Part shown: one piece after another, positions 61,544-64,000 of the stretch
How positions within the stretch are numbered: position 1 is the first letter of the stretch
Layout: each line of letters starts with the position of its first letter
NCBI GenBank assembly: GCA_964551305.1
Contig: CAZKBT010000004.1
Span: 1 to 64,000 of the forward strand
Direction of reading: 5' to 3'
Source: JBAZDC01 sp041654595
GTDB lineage: Bacteria > Pseudomonadota > Gammaproteobacteria > Burkholderiales > Burkholderiaceae_B
DNA: 64,000 nucleotides
The notes under the pieces: generated by a model
Seen by the model: the letters and a program-made list of their open reading frames with translations, nothing else
The model's database searches: none
What the model was told of the DNA's origin: nothing
Made by a program: the position numbers and the translations under genes

Positions 61544-63103
61544 TCATTGCTTGAGGTATTCGGTGCCGCCGATGTTCAGGACTCGTCCGTTGAATGAGCA
61601 GGCCGAGCTGCCGCCGGGCATGGACTGGCGCCGGATGACCTGGCCTCCCGCATCTTTGTATACGGCTTGATCATACGTGAACTGCACGCTGTCGCGAGAT
61701 CCTTGATAGGCGAAGTTCACCTCGAAGAAATAACGGGTCGACCCGCCATAGGTCGCTTGCCAGAAATAGCCGCGCCCATTGCCGTCGAAACGGATTTTGC
61801 TCAGGTTGGTCGAGGTGGCGAACTGGCCGTTCAAGGCCGAGCATCCGTCGATCGGCGCAGTCGCGGTCGCCGGCGCCACGGGAGGCGGCACGGGGGCGGC
61901 TGGACCGGCTTGCCGAGCCGCTTGCTCGTTCGCCGCTGTGGCGGCCGCGAGCTCTTCGACTTGCTTTACGGCATCGGCCAAGGTGTCGCTGCGCCAGCCG
62001 ACCATCTTTTTGTACTCGGCCTCGGATTTGACCTGTTTGCCTTCGAAGTAGTGGCAGGATGCTTTTCGCCCTTTCGGCGATACGCAGTCATAGCTGCCGT
62101 CGAACACCGATGGGTCCATGCCGGGCACGCCTTCGACAATGGTGCCGTCTTCCATGCCCAAGGCGCCGGCGCCTTGCGGCGCATCGTCGTTGAAGGAACC
62201 TGTCCAGCGCCGTCCATCCGGATAGGTCATCACCCCGTCTTTCGGACTTAGGCTTTCATAGGCGCCGCGGAACTCGCGTCCGTCTTTGTATCGCGTGACG
62301 GCGTCGGAAGGGACGTCTCCGTCGGCGATGTCGTAATTTTCGATCTGACGTCCATCGTCGAAAGACGGCTTGCCGGTCAGCTTGCCGTCTTCCTGAACGA
62401 CGGCCTCTTCCACGACCGCGATTCTTTCGTCGTTCTTATGCAGCGTCAGGCGGCCTTTGCCGACGGGAGCATTATTCTCGCGCGGGCCGTCGTACCGCGC
62501 GTCGATGCCGGGTATCAGCATGACGGGCAGGGGATCGAAAGTTTGCCGGACATGCAGTTGCCGTGTCGGAGACGACGATTGCGCCGCCTGCTCGGACGCC
62601 GCGCCATCCAGAATGTCGACCGAATTGCGGAGCATCGAAATGCGCACTTGCACGACGGTGGGCAGGTCGGCCTTGATTTCCACCAAGCCGTCATAAACGA
62701 GATTGTTCTGGACTGTGACCTGTACATGATACTGGTCGGGCCACAGGTCGATCCGCATATGCTCGCCCCCTTGCATCGGCGATGACACCAGCGGCTTGAA
62801 GCCTTTGTTGATTTTCGCACTCAGTATCTGGATTCGCCAGCCGTGGTAATCGCCCCAGCCCGTATCCTCGATTATGAAATGCAGGCTGCCCGGAGCATGT
62901 CGATTCGCCGTCCGGGTGGCGGCGGGCGGCACAACGGCGGGCGCGGGAGCAGCTTGGGCGGCCGAAGCCTGCGCGGCGGTAGAGGGCGACGCGCGGAAAA
63001 CGGGATGAACGGCTTCCAGCGTTTTGCAGCCGCCAAGCAGGCCGCAGGCAACGGCTAGCGGCGCGTAGCGGAGGCGGCCGCATGAACGTTTTGTTCTTGT
63101 CAT
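61544..63103 (-). CDS. Lipoprotein with MORN-like repeats, function unknown
   Basis: A 519-residue protein not recognised as a named family. It has a lipoprotein signal peptide (LAVACGLLGGC, lipobox LGGC), an Ala/Pro-rich linker, a beta-rich domain (about 70-170) and three or so MORN-like repeats, for example YKDGREFRGAYESLS, YPDGRRWTGSFNDDA and DGTIVEGVPGMD. A second Ala/Pro linker leads to a C-terminal domain (GCSALNGQFATSTNL onward) with a Cys pair. The start has AAGGAAC at proper spacing. It lies 10 bp after another unknown gene in the same direction, so they form an operon. Envelope location is inferred from the lipobox. Confidence 0.75.
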   Translation of the reverse strand: MTRTKRSCGRLRYAPLAVACGLLGGCKTLEAVHPVFRASPSTAAQASAAQAAPAPAVVPPAATRTANRHAPGSLHFIIEDTGWGDYHGWRIQILSAKINKGFKPLVSSPMQGGEHMRIDLWPDQYHVQVTVQNNLVYDGLVEIKADLPTVVQVRISMLRNSVDILDGAASEQAAQSSSPTRQLHVRQTFDPLPVMLIPGIDARYDGPRENNAPVGKGRLTLHKNDERIAVVEEAVVQEDGKLTGKPSFDDGRQIENYDIADGDVPSDAVTRYKDGREFRGAYESLSPKDGVMTYPDGRRWTGSFNDDAPQGAGALGMEDGTIVEGVPGMDPSVFDGSYDCVSPKGRKASCHYFEGKQVKSEAEYKKMVGWRSDTLADAVKQVEELAAATAANEQAARQAGPAAPVPPPVAPATATAPIDGCSALNGQFATSTNLSKIRFDGNGRGYFWQATYGGSTRYFFEVNFAYQGSRDSVQFTYDQAVYKDAGGQVIRRQSMPGGSSACSFNGRVLNIGGTEYLKQ

Positions 63104-63113
63104 CGAGTTCCTT

Positions 63114-64000
63114 TCAATCCGTACACTGCGGCGTGCCGCAGGCGCTGCTGCACAACCCTGGGATTTTGCTGAAATCGTCCACTAGATTGCAGGCGTAGAT
63201 GCGGGTCATTTCCTGCTTGGCCGCCAGGCACGAGGCGGACCTATAGCTGATCGACACGGTCGACGACTGGCCGCTCGGGCAGGTAAAGCTGTATGAGGTG
63301 GTCTTGCCCGGATTGGCTGCCGGTCCGGAGCGATGGGCGGCGGGTCGGCCGTGGGCGCCGGCGGCGACACTGGTTGCATAGCTGCCGGACTTTTCGCGCG
63401 CCAGGTCGGCCAGGGCGTTGGTTTGTCCCTGGCTCATGACGTCTTTGAAGAGGGCCGTGCCGATGTCCATGCGATCCGCTCCGGGTATATCGGCGGACGC
63501 CAGCATGAGGCCGCCCAGCCCCAATGCAAGAAGTTGTCCGAAATTGAACATCGATTCTTCGGATTCCCGCGCTTCCCGGGCCAGCCGTAGTTGCTCTTCG
63601 CGATAATTCGCCACTTGTCGCTGGTAGCGCTTTTCGATGCGTTCCAGGTAGGCCGGGGTCGCCTTGGTGAAAGCCAACGGTGTTGCTGGGTAGCTTTTTT
63701 CCGCCACGTAGATGCCCGTGTCCTGGACGCCGTCGTGACGTGTGAAGGAACCGATCATGACAAAGGTGCCCGTGGATATCCCGCCCTGAACCGGCGGATC
63801 CTGAAAATACAGGAAATCTCCACGATACAGACCATTATGCGCCAATGCCAGGCCGAAGTGGGCGTTGGATTGATAGTGGCCTTTATCGTAGGTATAGCGC
63901 TTGGCGCGCGTGTAGGGATCGTCGTGGATCTTCCAGCGGCCCTCGAATACATCCTCGCCTCTGCTCATGATGCCTTCGACCGGCGTCGTATCCCCGTTTC
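63114..64000 (-). CDS. Unknown Cys-rich protein, 5' end beyond the window
   Basis: At least 285 C-terminal residues are seen; the frame stays open to base 64000 (upstream codons read NGDTTPVEGI), so the apparent ATG at 63968 is probably internal. The first part has short Gly/Tyr/Asp/Phe segments (GEDVFEGRWKIHDDP, NGLYRGDFLYF) like MORN repeats, then a charged helix (YLERIEKRYQRQVANYREEQ), a Gly/Leu-rich hydrophobic stretch (FGQLLALGLGGLMLASADI) and a C-terminal domain with six Cys (FTCPSGQSSTVSISYRSASC...YACN...GLCSSACGTPQC). No family was recognised. It precedes the MORN-like lipoprotein by 10 bp, so the two are probably partners. Confidence 0.65.
   Translation of the reverse strand, partial: NGDTTPVEGIMSRGEDVFEGRWKIHDDPYTRAKRYTYDKGHYQSNAHFGLALAHNGLYRGDFLYFQDPPVQGGISTGTFVMIGSFTRHDGVQDTGIYVAEKSYPATPLAFTKATPAYLERIEKRYQRQVANYREEQLRLAREARESEESMFNFGQLLALGLGGLMLASADIPGADRMDIGTALFKDVMSQGQTNALADLAREKSGSYATSVAAGAHGRPAAHRSGPAANPGKTTSYSFTCPSGQSSTVSISYRSASCLAAKQEMTRIYACNLVDDFSKIPGLCSSACGTPQCTD

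Overview
The window reads as a chromosomal segment of a betaproteobacterium, most likely of the family Alcaligenaceae (Bordetella/Achromobacter relatives). The base composition is GC-rich, the ribosomal proteins look Bordetella-like (for example an L3 that starts MSNSTPTPAAHRLGL), cytochrome c maturation is of the ResB/CcsB (system II) type, and a CIRCE element precedes rpoH. The family placement is inference from protein recognition; no search was run. No tRNA, rRNA, CRISPR array or transposase was seen.

Region by region: (1) 1-7.0 kb holds a Lap-type biofilm switch: the C-terminal part of a giant adhesin with 107-residue tandem repeats, a LapG-like periplasmic cysteine protease and a LapD-like c-di-GMP receptor whose GGDEF and EAL motifs are degenerate. 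purT follows. (2) 8.5-13.3 kb is the first half of the S10-spc ribosomal protein cluster, rplC to rpsQ. It lacks rpsJ at its head and closes with a strong intrinsic terminator. (3) 13.5-25.8 kb interrupts the ribosomal cluster: a D-amino acid dehydrogenase, then on the opposite strand an aldehyde dehydrogenase and a long-chain fatty acid operon (psrA-like tetR, fadE, thiolase, fadB-like, fadL, fadD) with a 42-bp dyad at the regulator's start. (4) 25.9-35.2 kb restarts the ribosomal cluster from its own promoter: rplN to rplQ, including secY, infA, rpmJ and rpoA, ending in a terminator. (5) 35.2-43.6 kb is redox and haem work: cutA, dsbD, hemB, engB, cytochrome c4, resB, ccsB. (6) 43.6-49.4 kb is signalling and motility: a diguanylate cyclase, a membrane GGDEF-EAL protein, an orphan HigA-like antitoxin and flhDC, with two AT-rich gaps. 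(7) 49.4-57.8 kb is housekeeping: lysA, a small lipoprotein (lptM-like), cyaY, mrcA, aroK, aroB, dgt, rpoH. (8) 57.9-61.5 kb holds a LiuR-like MerR regulator with a perfect 20-bp palindrome, a metallo-beta-lactamase-fold hydrolase, a LysE exporter and metC. (9) 61.5-64 kb carries two unrecognised envelope-type genes, one a lipoprotein with MORN-like repeats.

How the parts work together: three separate c-di-GMP genes sit in the window (a likely cyclase, a likely phosphodiesterase and the LapD-like receptor), together with the flagellar master regulator and a LapG-controlled adhesin, so the region bears on the switch between swimming and attachment. The fatty acid operon looks self-contained, from outer-membrane uptake to thiolysis, and is probably controlled by its own first gene. 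DsbD, ResB and CcsB together supply reductant and haem for c-type cytochromes such as the neighbouring c4.
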